Assembly (NCBI GenBank): GCA_023136145.1
Contig: JAGLRU010000117.1
Location: 1-5,639 of the forward strand
Reading direction: 5' to 3'
DNA length: 5,639 bases
DNA from: Alphaproteobacteria bacterium
Lineage (GTDB): Bacteria; Pseudomonadota; Alphaproteobacteria; Micavibrionales; UBA2020
This document shows, piece by piece, positions 1 to 5,639 of the stretch; the first letter of the stretch is position 1, and every line of letters begins with the position of its first letter. The notes below the pieces were generated by a model, which was not told the DNA's origin, ran no database searches, and worked only from the letters and a program-made list of their open reading frames with translations. The position numbers were made by a program, and so were the translations under genes.

Positions 1-500
1 CTAAGACTGGTGGAAATCTTGGATCCAGAGCAATCTCGCCCAACGCAGAGCGTTTTGATTTTTACTTTCCAGTTTCTGCCCCCCCGCTGGAGATAACTTA
101 TTGCGGCCAAAAATTGCGGAAAATAGTCTGTGTCTGGAGCACTTAGTGTAACCATCCCATCGCTATTAACTGTTATAACCACCCCTTTATAAGTTTCTGT
201 AATCTTTTTAGCTAGAATCTGAATAACCTGCTGACTCACTGGTATGTATTTCAGAACGGGAACCGGTGGCTGCAAGGCCTGAACTTCCATCAAGTTTCCA
301 TGCAGCTTGCTGACCTTTTCCGTTTCCATTGAAGTAAAAAAAACAGCACCAGCACCAAGAACCCACGCCAAACCCGCCGCAATCAGCGCGTTGTACCCAA
401 CATTAAGGGGGATCGCATCCAGAAAACTATCCAAATCTTTTATGGCCTGTGGACTTGTATACTTTCTAAAAGCACTCCAGTCTATTTTACCTAAATTCAC
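1..500 (-). CDS. Small bitopic inner-membrane protein, PilO/GspM-like topology (3' end outside window)
   Basis: This GTG-started frame remains open for 166 codons to the left edge. The GTG at 500 has GGAG 9 bases upstream, and an in-frame TGA lies two codons before it, so no earlier start exists. The protein has a short cytoplasmic N-terminus (about 33 residues, FRKYTSPQAIKDLDSFLD), one membrane helix (about 34-55, ending LGAGAVFF), a helical linker (57-75), a Pro-rich turn (QPPVPV), and a periplasmic alpha/beta region: helix QQVIQILAKKI, strand GVVITVNSDGMVTLSA, helix YFPQFLAAISYL, strand WKVKIKTLCVG. C152 and C157 (LCVGRDC) may form a disulphide. The beta-alpha-beta pattern and size suit the ferredoxin-like periplasmic domains of PilO/GspM scaffold proteins; by sequence I cannot name it. 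It lies 17 bases after the 316-residue protein, consistent with a PilN-PilO or GspL-GspM type pair. A G7 tract interrupts the coding near codons 139-141. Confidence 0.82.
   Translation of the reverse strand, partial: MNLGKIDWSAFRKYTSPQAIKDLDSFLDAIPLNVGYNALIAAGLAWVLGAGAVFFTSMETEKVSKLHGNLMEVQALQPPVPVLKYIPVSQQVIQILAKKITETYKGVVITVNSDGMVTLSAPDTDYFPQFLAAISYLQRGGRNWKVKIKTLCVGRDCSGSKISTSL
79..85 (-). repeat. Homopolymer tract G7 (C7 on the plus strand) inside a coding region
   Basis: Seven consecutive G on the coding strand encode part of Arg-Gly-Gly. With seven G the frame stays open to the window edge. Losing one G brings a TAA after six further codons, and gaining one leads to a TAG at positions 3-1. 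The seven-G reading gives the more protein-like continuation (WKVKIKTLCVGRDC). Confidence 0.8.
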
Positions 501-509
501 CTCTCACAA

Positions 510-513
510 CTCC
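510..513 (-). promoter_or_regulatory. Ribosome binding site GGAG before the GTG start at 500
   Basis: GGAG lies 9 bases before the GTG at 500, in the 17-base gap after the preceding TAG. A second purine run, GAGAG, touches the start codon and is too close to act well. The site supports a GTG start, the only one available before the membrane helix. Confidence 0.5.
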
Positions 514-517
514 AATT

Positions 518-1468
518 CTAATGAGTTCCCTTTACTTTAACGCGACCATCTTCCATCCCAACGGCAATGGCTTGAATTTGACCCGGCTGAACCGCGCTTG
601 GAATAAGTGCAGTCCATTCAACGACATCATTTTCTTTAACTTCGTAACGAGTCAAAATTCCTCCGAAAGTACTGGTCATATTCAAAAGCTCAATAATTCT
701 AGCCATATGCCGATCTGTATTAGTTTGCAGAGCATTTGCTGCATTTACCATCAGCTCGTTAGTTGCCGTAGTAGTCACAGCACGCGCTTTATCAAGTTTC
801 GGCGTAAGTGCATTGGCAAGCGTATAGGCCACCACCCAGAACAACAGCGAAAAAAGAGTAACGCCGATCCCCGACAGAAAAAGAATCCGTATCAGCATTC
901 TAGAAAGCTGCTCCTGCCGGAGTGCCCTGTTTTTCCATGGAACGGACTTGGCTACCTCTGGATTTATAGTGACAAAATTAGCTTCCATACTTTGAATACG
1001 CGGAAGAATTGTGCGGGAAACTCCCAGAAAAAGCTGTAGTCTGCCAGTCTCCTGATCCCATCTGAGAGCACCAGCCATACCCTCTTGCTCATAAAGATAT
1101 ACCGTCTGCCTGTCCCAGTATTCACTGTTTCCGGGCAGTGCCGCCGCAAGTGGGCACCAACTGTCAGGATTACTTGCCAAAGAAGAAGACGGAGCCGCAA
1201 GATACCAGACCCTCCCATCGTCTATCACATAGCAATAATGAACACGTTCCGTTCCACAAGCTTGCGATGCGGCGTTCCAAACTCCTTCATCTTCTTTTCC
1301 GGGAATGTAGGGTATGGAGCCTCCAATAAGCTCCGTAGGCATAAAAGGTTGAAGTTCAGAAGCTGTCGCGTCAACCTTTCCAAAAAAACTTCCATGAATC
1401 CCGACCTTCCCGGGCAAGTGCATTCCGGAATGCACAGAAGACTTTTTTTGTTCCTGTGTCTTTTCCAT
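518..1468 (-). CDS. Unrecognised bitopic inner-membrane protein of a pilus operon (PilN/PilO or GspL-like topology)
   Basis: I do not recognise the family. The 316 residues form a large N-terminal domain (1-190), one strong membrane helix (about 193-219, ILFLSGIGVTLFSLLFWVVA), a probably helical stalk (222-265, Ala/Asn/Leu rich) and a small C-terminal beta-like domain (266-316). Basic residues just before the helix (WKNRALRQEQLSRMLIR) place the N-terminal domain in the cytoplasm and the C-terminus in the periplasm. The cytoplasmic domain has C71, C79 and C105, aromatic strands such as GRVWYLAAPS, and a WCPLAAALPG motif. This cytoplasm-helix-coil-periplasm plan is that of GspL and of fused PilM/PilN-type scaffold proteins, which link the ATPase to the periplasm; that role is inferred. 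Its ATG directly follows the TAA of the GspF-like gene, whose last codons supply GGTGGA 6 bases upstream, so translation is probably coupled. The +strand frames over it are shadows. Confidence 0.85.
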   Translation of the reverse strand: MEKTQEQKKSSVHSGMHLPGKVGIHGSFFGKVDATASELQPFMPTELIGGSIPYIPGKEDEGVWNAASQACGTERVHYCYVIDDGRVWYLAAPSSSLASNPDSWCPLAAALPGNSEYWDRQTVYLYEQEGMAGALRWDQETGRLQLFLGVSRTILPRIQSMEANFVTINPEVAKSVPWKNRALRQEQLSRMLIRILFLSGIGVTLFSLLFWVVAYTLANALTPKLDKARAVTTTATNELMVNAANALQTNTDRHMARIIELLNMTSTFGGILTRYEVKENDVVEWTALIPSAVQPGQIQAIAVGMEDGRVKVKGTH

Positions 1469-2692
1469 TTACATTCCACCGCCTTCCATCAATCCACTCA
1501 TCATATTATCCAAGCTCATGTTCATCACCGTCAGGGCGAAAATCGCACTACCAAAGGCTATCACAAGATAAATGCCGGACAAACCAAAAGCCAGCCATAC
1601 GATCAAACTATGTTTTGTTTTAGCGGCTTGGCCACGCATTTCAGAAATTGAATCCATGACCGTGGCGACCTGATCCAAATCGGAAATACTGGCTAGTTCC
1701 ATCCGCTCGCTCTTTGTCAATGGATACCGATCAAGTGCCGCACCCAACCCAACACCACGTGAAAGAAATTCACGCGCCTCCAACCAATACTTCATTACGT
1801 CGGGAAGAGTTGATGCCTCTGAAGCCTGATCCAGCACATCGGCAATCGGTACATTACCACGCAACATCCGTCCAGCGGCGGAGGTACTGTCTGCAAAACC
1901 CAGATCTCTCATATATGCACCGATCAACGGTATTCTGCGCACGATTCTAGCCGTCGGCCAATCCCTCTTGCCACGATTATGCCAGAAAGAAAATATCGCC
2001 CAGACCAGAAAAAACATCATCGCCACTGCTAGCCATGTCAAAAATGTCCACAGGGACTCAAGTCTTCCGACGACCATATTATAGTGTTCCAGCGTCTCCG
2101 GATCGGTGGGTGCGTTATTTCTGAACCATCCGATGATTTTTCCTTTTCCCCAGAACATGCCTTGCACAATCGTGAGAATATCAAAACCAATCCATGACAT
2201 AGTGCCAACAATAGCGCGGCGGTTCTTTCGTTTTTGAGTAATGCTTTGAATAGCGTGCGGAATACCTTCTATCAGTCTGTTGCTACGTTCGCTTGCGGAT
2301 AGAATGGCGATTGTTCCGTGATCGAAAATTTGCAGTGCCTTCAGAGCATCTATTACTCCAAGACCGCGTGACAAAGCTTCCCTCGCAGGAGACAGAATAT
2401 TTTGTCTACGTGGATTCGTTTCCGATTGGATAAGCCGCCAGAGAGCGACTCCCGGCGATGTCACCGTTGAACGGAACTGTATCCCCCGCAAAAGCTGTAC
2501 CTGCCACCAACTGGACCGCGCCAGCCATCGCTCGATAGAAGAACGCTCATGCGGACGGATAGTTAGCACATAACCGCCACGCTTGCTGATCTCGTTGCGC
2601 ACGTCCGATACCGTTGGTAGATAGTACGATTCCACCATCATCTTTGCCCCTGCGGGCGTATCGATCGTATATTCAACGATCCATTGCTGCAT
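1469..2692 (-). CDS. GspF/PilC-family inner-membrane platform protein (PilR-like of type IVb pili)
   Basis: This is a polytopic inner-membrane protein that, in the family, forms the platform turned by the assembly ATPase. The 407 residues match the usual length (about 400). An N-terminal cytoplasmic stretch (QWIVEYTIDTPAGAK, then GGYVLTIRP) is typical of PilC/GspF. Two T2SSF domains follow: the first around residues 80-185 with GLGVIDALKAL and ILSASERS, the second around 265-390 with RGNVPIADVLDQASEAS and SRGVGLGAALDR. Membrane segments are near 161-182 (weak), 215-238 and 364-390, the normal three-helix layout. Start: a TTG at 2695 is in frame, but the ATG at 2692 sits 7 bases after AAGGGG and is preferred. 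The stop abuts the next gene's ATG directly (TAA-ATG). Order and pairing with the ATPase match pilQ-pilR. The family is certain; the exact subtype is inferred. Confidence 0.94.
   Translation of the reverse strand: MQQWIVEYTIDTPAGAKMMVESYYLPTVSDVRNEISKRGGYVLTIRPHERSSIERWLARSSWWQVQLLRGIQFRSTVTSPGVALWRLIQSETNPRRQNILSPAREALSRGLGVIDALKALQIFDHGTIAILSASERSNRLIEGIPHAIQSITQKRKNRRAIVGTMSWIGFDILTIVQGMFWGKGKIIGWFRNNAPTDPETLEHYNMVVGRLESLWTFLTWLAVAMMFFLVWAIFSFWHNRGKRDWPTARIVRRIPLIGAYMRDLGFADSTSAAGRMLRGNVPIADVLDQASEASTLPDVMKYWLEAREFLSRGVGLGAALDRYPLTKSERMELASISDLDQVATVMDSISEMRGQAAKTKHSLIVWLAFGLSGIYLVIAFGSAIFALTVMNMSLDNMMSGLMEGGGM
1475..1480 (-). promoter_or_regulatory. Ribosome binding site GGTGGA inside the end of the GspF-like gene
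   Basis: GGTGGA lies 6 bases before the ATG at 1468, within the final codons of the upstream gene, which encode a Gly-rich end (EGGGM). With the stop and start abutting, this fits coupled translation of the two membrane proteins. Confidence 0.5.
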
Positions 2693-2699
2693 CAATTAG

Positions 2700-2705
2700 C
2701 CCCTT
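2700..2705 (-). promoter_or_regulatory. Ribosome binding site AAGGGG deciding the GspF-like start
   Basis: AAGGGG lies 7 bases before the ATG at 2692, but only 4 bases before the in-frame TTG at 2695. This favours the ATG. The 31-base gap that holds it shows no hairpin or promoter-like element. Confidence 0.65.
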
Positions 2706-2723
2706 CGCCGCGCCTTTTCTTTT

Positions 2724-4562
2724 TTATCCATCCATCATTATAAGAGCGAGTTTCGGATCCATCAGACCGTCCTTCACAAGCCAACATACGCCATGCTTGC
2801 GTGACGTATAATTAACTCCATCCTGATAAAGAATATCGTTTACATTGTGCATAAGTGCATGAAAAATCGTATCACGCTTTGACAAAACCGTTTCGATCAT
2901 AAGTGCCTCAAGCAATAACGTCCTGCCTAGAACTCCGGCATGATTACACAAATCGCATCCGCTCGGATTATGATTACGAACGATGTCTTCCGGCATAAGC
3001 TCCAGATTTTCCATCTCTTCAGGAGATAAAACCTCTTTTGCCATCATCTTAATGCTGCAACTATGGCAGAGCGTCTTGACAAGACGCTGGTTCAAAACGC
3101 CGCGAATCTGCTGCGACAGGGTGTAAGTCGAAGATCGCTCACGTTCCGATGGCATAAACGACCGCAGACGCTCCAGAGTTTGCACTGCTGTATCAGCATG
3201 GATAGTCGAAACAACAGTATGTCCCGATTCAGCCGCTTTGAGTGCTGTTTCAACAGTCGCAGTATCCCGCATTTCACCGATAATGATATAATCAGGATCG
3301 TGACGCATCGCCGCACGGATTAGATCAGCAAATTCACGTCCCGCACCAACAATCTGAGCCACTTGCCATTGAGTGGCATAACGCATTTCATACTCTATCG
3401 GGTCTTCAATCGACAGCACATGGCGTCGTCGTCGGTCAATCTCCAAAACACAAGCGTACAATGTCGTTGACTTACCAGAGCCAGTTGGCCCCGACATCAA
3501 AATGAGACCGCCACCACCTTTGATTTCAGGTGCTAACAAACGCGCCAGATGCTCCGCCACTTCTGGATAGCGGCTGAACAATTCCTCGAAGTTTTTTAAG
3601 CCGGCGCGGTCAAGCAAACGAAGAGTCAGCTTCTCTCCGTCCTGCGCCTGCGGCCCAGCCGCCACACGCACATCCACCGAACGACCCTGCCAAACAAAAC
3701 CAAATCGTCCATCCTTCGGTGTCGAACGGTCGCCAAAGTTTAGACCTGCGTCCCGCTTCAGCAACGTCGTCAAACGTGCCATCGCCTCCGCAGGCAGCAG
3801 GTGAATAGGAACAAGATCGCCGTCTATCCTATACTTTATCCAGTTCGGCGCATCGGGCGCGTTATCCTGCACTAGATGAATATCCGATGCGCGCATCTGC
3901 AAAGCCTCCGCTAGCAAGTCACGCTGAAACTGATTAAGCAAAAGGCCGTTGTTAATATCTCCAAGCCAGTTCGAAAGAGTCTTTTCGCACCGATGTGCCG
4001 AAAGATCATGCACGGCATGAAGCGTTTTCGTGAGGTCAGCGCGATCCCACATTTGGGTTTCAATTTTTTCAACCTTAAACCCTGAACGAAGCGTGGTGTT
4101 TTTTAGATTTTGCGCCTGCCTTTCGGTCAACTCATGAAGAGGAGCAACCGTCAACACACCCTTTTCCAGCCCAACCAGATGGATACTAAGAGGAAGCCAT
4201 GTCTGCACCGGCAATAATGCACGTAACTGGTCTCCCGTAGCACTATCGCGTTCACCAGCCTTAACTTCGGCCTCGCTGCCAGCACCAGAGGCACTGAGCA
4301 ACTGTTCGGTTGATCTGGAGAATCCCTGCTGGGAAAAAAGCGTCCGTTCCTTGAGAACCATATCAAGATACCGTTCACGTCCGATAGAAGAACGAGTTTT
4401 ACGACGGTTTCCCTTGCGGCGCTCAAAACCTGTTGGCAACCTTTCCTGACGGCGATTAGAACTCTTACGCTCATCAGGCGGCAAAACTCCTTCTGGACGT
4501 CCCAGCCCCAGTTTTCTTAGATACTCATCCCTGTCTTTTTCTGTCGTATTGATCACTTGCAT
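2724..4562 (-). CDS. GspE/PilB-family type IV pilus assembly ATPase (PilQ-like of type IVb pili)
   Basis: This is a cytoplasmic hexameric ATPase of the T2SS/T4P/T4SS superfamily that powers pilin polymerisation at the inner membrane. Over 612 residues: a very basic N-terminal segment (about 31-64); an N1E-like domain around 110-180; RASDIHL (224-230) and RIDGDLV (245-251) of the N2E domain; Walker A GPTGSGKST (358-366); the Asp box with IEDPIEYE (385-392); Walker B RHDPDYIIIGEMRD (420-433) with catalytic Glu430; the His box AESGHTVVSTIHAD (444-457); and a zinc-binding tetracysteine C499/C502 and C536/C539. The Cys motif and N-terminal domain mark an assembly (GspE/PilB) enzyme rather than a PilT retraction ATPase. 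All catalytic motifs are intact. It lies 4 bases after the PilP-like gene and 31 bases before the GspF-like gene, the classical partner pair. Start: ATG at 4562 has its AGAGG only 1 base away, whereas GTG at 4556 (codon 3) is spaced 7 bases, so 610 residues is possible. Confidence 0.95.
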   Translation of the reverse strand: MQVINTTEKDRDEYLRKLGLGRPEGVLPPDERKSSNRRQERLPTGFERRKGNRRKTRSSIGRERYLDMVLKERTLFSQQGFSRSTEQLLSASGAGSEAEVKAGERDSATGDQLRALLPVQTWLPLSIHLVGLEKGVLTVAPLHELTERQAQNLKNTTLRSGFKVEKIETQMWDRADLTKTLHAVHDLSAHRCEKTLSNWLGDINNGLLLNQFQRDLLAEALQMRASDIHLVQDNAPDAPNWIKYRIDGDLVPIHLLPAEAMARLTTLLKRDAGLNFGDRSTPKDGRFGFVWQGRSVDVRVAAGPQAQDGEKLTLRLLDRAGLKNFEELFSRYPEVAEHLARLLAPEIKGGGGLILMSGPTGSGKSTTLYACVLEIDRRRRHVLSIEDPIEYEMRYATQWQVAQIVGAGREFADLIRAAMRHDPDYIIIGEMRDTATVETALKAAESGHTVVSTIHADTAVQTLERLRSFMPSERERSSTYTLSQQIRGVLNQRLVKTLCHSCSIKMMAKEVLSPEEMENLELMPEDIVRNHNPSGCDLCNHAGVLGRTLLLEALMIETVLSKRDTIFHALMHNVNDILYQDGVNYTSRKHGVCWLVKDGLMDPKLALIMMDG

Positions 4563-4563
4563 A

Positions 4564-4568
4564 CCTCT
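4564..4568 (-). promoter_or_regulatory. Ribosome binding site AGAGG before the ATPase gene
   Basis: AGAGG overlaps the TAG stop of the preceding gene, which suggests translational coupling. It is 1 base from the ATG at 4562 and 7 bases from the in-frame GTG at 4556, which makes the GTG a serious rival start. Confidence 0.5.
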
Positions 4569-5639
4569 AGGGATTTATCTGCTGTAATGATTCCTCGGAA
4601 AGCGGAGGAGGGGTGACCGGTGCAATTCTGGATGTTTCATTGTAGTAAGAAAAAGGGATAGAGGCGGTTGCAGCAACTCCAGATACCGGGACATTTTCGG
4701 AACCAGCATCTGATACTGTCTGATTCGGCAATCTGAGAGATCGGTCGAACACCAGCATGACCTCGTACTTATCCCCGGACAGAATAACCCCAGTTGATAC
4801 AATCGTCACTGTAACCCTAATTCCAGAAATTACAGTATCTTCGCCATCCCGCACCACCAAAGCTCCTGCAGGCCCATTGATAACAGCGCGTGTGGAAGAA
4901 TGAGACGACACAGTATATACACTCAACATCCGTTTTATCCGAACTTCACTGATCTCACCAGTTCCGTCATCCACAATAACTCCGTTCACCCCTGTATTGT
5001 CTGCAATCTGACTTCCAGCAGAACTGTCTGCAATTCCGCGAATCGGCATAACTAACACACCCCGTATGCCCGTATGAACAATTTGCAGAGAATTCAGAAT
5101 AGCACCTGCTTTGCTTGGCAGCCATGCAACTGTCAATGGACATGCCTCAATCGGTTTCAGCACTACTCCTTTGACGCAGCCTGTCTCCGAAATTGAAAGC
5201 TCTTCATCTTCAAGAGACAGCTTGATATCATCAAGAATTAAATCAGAGCTTCCAGAATTTACGAGAGTTATAGTAATAGCTGACTCCGCTTTTATACCTG
5301 AACCAAAATCAATAAATTCTTTATCAGAAATCAGCAAACCCTTGTTAGGAACAGCTTCAGGATAAATGGTAGCATTTTTCACAACGTTCGACTGCAACGT
5401 CCCCTTGATCTCGGCCTGTGTCATACCTCCCTTACCGGAATGCTGGACGGTCAAAACTCCCTGCGCCAGACCCTTGCTGGTTGGCAGCCATGTGATGACT
5501 ATATTGCATGATTTCTCAAACGACAAAATTTCTGGACATTGCGATTTGAAAGAAAATCCAGATTGCTCCGATACATCCAGCTCAATATCCTTGATTGTAA
5601 TTTCTTCCAACAAATGATTGCTTAAAACCACCGACCGCT
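4567..5639 (-). CDS. PilP-like periplasmic pilus protein with tandem HYDIN/choice-of-anchor D type Ig-like domains (5' end outside window)
   Basis: The frame is open to the right edge, where Arg-Ser codons precede the GTG at 5631, so that GTG is internal and the true N-terminus, with any signal peptide, is missing. Numbering from that GTG, residues 1-78 and about 107-198 are two copies of a beta-rich domain with the HYDIN/choice-of-anchor D pattern: a Val-x-x-Asn-Ser-Gly type strand, a Cys pair (C32/C42; C152/C164) and a Trp-Leu-Pro strand followed by Ser-Lys and Gly. Residues 236-298 resemble the PilP/GspC homology-region fold: a short Ala-Val-Ile-Asn-Gly strand, Val-Arg-Asp-Gly-Glu turn, then alternating Val/Ile strands ending LVFDRSL. 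The tail is Pro/Ser rich. In known systems PilP links the inner-membrane platform to the secretin. The gene ends 4 bases before the ATPase start, as pilP precedes pilQ in IncI thin-pilus operons. The Ig-like assignment is firm in pattern; the PilP assignment is less sure. A plain adhesin or surface protein is the alternative. Confidence 0.75.
   Translation of the reverse strand, partial: RSVVLSNHLLEEITIKDIELDVSEQSGFSFKSQCPEILSFEKSCNIVITWLPTSKGLAQGVLTVQHSGKGGMTQAEIKGTLQSNVVKNATIYPEAVPNKGLLISDKEFIDFGSGIKAESAITITLVNSGSSDLILDDIKLSLEDEELSISETGCVKGVVLKPIEACPLTVAWLPSKAGAILNSLQIVHTGIRGVLVMPIRGIADSSAGSQIADNTGVNGVIVDDGTGEISEVRIKRMLSVYTVSSHSSTRAVINGPAGALVVRDGEDTVISGIRVTVTIVSTGVILSGDKYEVMLVFDRSLRLPNQTVSDAGSENVPVSGVAATASIPFSYYNETSRIAPVTPPPLSEESLQQINP
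4738..4926 (-). other. PilP/GspC-like homology domain within the PilP-like protein
   Basis: Residues 236-298 of the visible protein have the compact beta layout of PilP-family domains: a strand with Ala-Val-Ile-Asn-Gly, a turn with Arg-Asp-Gly-Glu-Asp in the place of the usual 'V-x-x-G-D' segment, the strand GIRVTVTIVSTGVILS, then a short turn and EVMLVFDRSL, like the 'R-T-V-x-L-P-F' closing strand of PilP families. The match is by pattern only and is not certain. In relatives this module contacts the secretin in the periplasm. Confidence 0.55.
5038..5313 (-). repeat. Ig-like domain copy 2, coding repeat
   Basis: This is the second, complete copy of the same domain. It opens with FIDFGSGIKAESAITITLVN, the typical strand pair before the Asn-x-Gly turn of choice-of-anchor D domains. 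It continues with DLILDDIKL, a Cys-x11-Cys pair and TVAWLPSKAG followed by LQIVHTG, and closes with PIRGIA. The paired cysteines would fit a disulphide in the periplasm; that is an inference. Confidence 0.7.
5398..5639 (-). repeat. Ig-like domain copy 1 (partial), coding repeat
   Basis: This is the first visible copy of a beta-sandwich domain of HYDIN/choice-of-anchor D type. It contains VLSNHLLEEITIKDIEL, a Cys-x9-Cys pair and the strand VITWLPTSKG followed by VLTVQHSG. Its beginning lies beyond the right edge. It matches the second copy at protein level only: the Trp of the WLP motif is at residue 48 here and 170 in the next copy, a period of 122 residues. Confidence 0.7.

Noticed and set aside
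1..165. An alternative minus-strand frame ending in TAG at positions 3-1
   Set aside because: It is closed upstream by two stops near 165 and has no start with a ribosome site; the GTG-started frame gives the more protein-like sequence across the G7 tract.
307..540. A 77-codon plus-strand open frame at the left end
   Set aside because: The minus strand carries an open frame here with a membrane helix and a clear alternation of helices and strands, while the plus-strand product has no structure of note.
521..1039. A 172-codon plus-strand open frame
   Set aside because: It lies wholly antisense to the 316-residue membrane protein, has a low-complexity Ser/Asn/Arg-rich product with no domain pattern, and has no credible ribosome site.
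1085..1651. A 188-codon plus-strand open frame
   Set aside because: It is antisense to the junction of two well-supported minus-strand genes, is rich in Arg, His and Ser, and has no recognisable motif.
2693..2723. Possible terminator or promoter in the largest intergenic gap
   Set aside because: The 31 bases are purine rich with a ribosome site, but show no hairpin and no -10/-35 pair.
4371..4472. MshEN c-di-GMP binding domain at the ATPase N-terminus
   Set aside because: The characteristic Arg-Leu-Gly-x-x-Leu repeat motif is not present; the region is simply basic.
2724..4562. PilT-type retraction ATPase, VirB11 or CpaF identity
   Set aside because: The N1E-like domain, the tetracysteine zinc motif and the pairing with a GspF-like gene point to the GspE/PilB assembly class; PilT is shorter and lacks the zinc motif, and Tad systems use separate TadB/TadC proteins.

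Overview
The window is one densely packed run of genes read on the minus strand, covering essentially every base. It encodes the inner-membrane and motor part of a type IV pilus / type II secretion-like machine. In transcription order (right to left) it holds: the C-terminal part of a periplasmic PilP-like protein that also carries tandem Ig-like (HYDIN / choice-of-anchor D type) domains (5639-4567); a GspE/PilB-family assembly ATPase (4562-2724); a GspF/PilC-family polytopic membrane platform protein (2692-1469); an unrecognised single-pass membrane protein of 316 residues (1468-518); and a second, smaller single-pass membrane protein that starts at a GTG at 500 and runs off the left edge. 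Gaps between genes are 4, 31, 0 and 17 bases, so the genes very probably form one operon whose promoter and first genes lie to the right of the window. No RNA gene, insertion sequence, CRISPR array, promoter or terminator was seen. Plus-strand open frames are shadows.

The order PilP-like, ATPase, membrane platform matches the pilP-pilQ-pilR order known from thin-pilus (type IVb) operons of IncI plasmids. I infer a type IVb-like pilus, possibly plasmid-borne or on another accessory element, rather than a housekeeping PilMNOPQ locus or a classical Gsp secreton. The two bitopic proteins downstream sit where R64 has its pilin gene pilS. By topology they look like PilN/PilO or GspL/GspM-type scaffold proteins, but I cannot name them by sequence. 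No prepilin, prepilin peptidase, secretin or retraction ATPase is visible, so these must lie outside the window if the system is complete.

The organism should be a Gram-negative (diderm), probably a proteobacterium: PilP-like and bitopic scaffold proteins bridge the inner membrane and periplasm. Base composition is near balanced by eye. The genus cannot be told from this sequence.

Likely working model: the ATPase uses ATP hydrolysis at the cytoplasmic face to drive the GspF-like platform. The two bitopic proteins link the cytoplasmic motor to the periplasm. The PilP-like protein, extended by Ig-like domains, would connect to the outer-membrane secretin. The most unusual item is the joining of Ig-like domains to a PilP-like module. 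Other points worth checking are a strongly basic N-terminal segment in the ATPase, a G7 tract in the last gene where slippage would change the protein end, and two start codons that should be moved or questioned.
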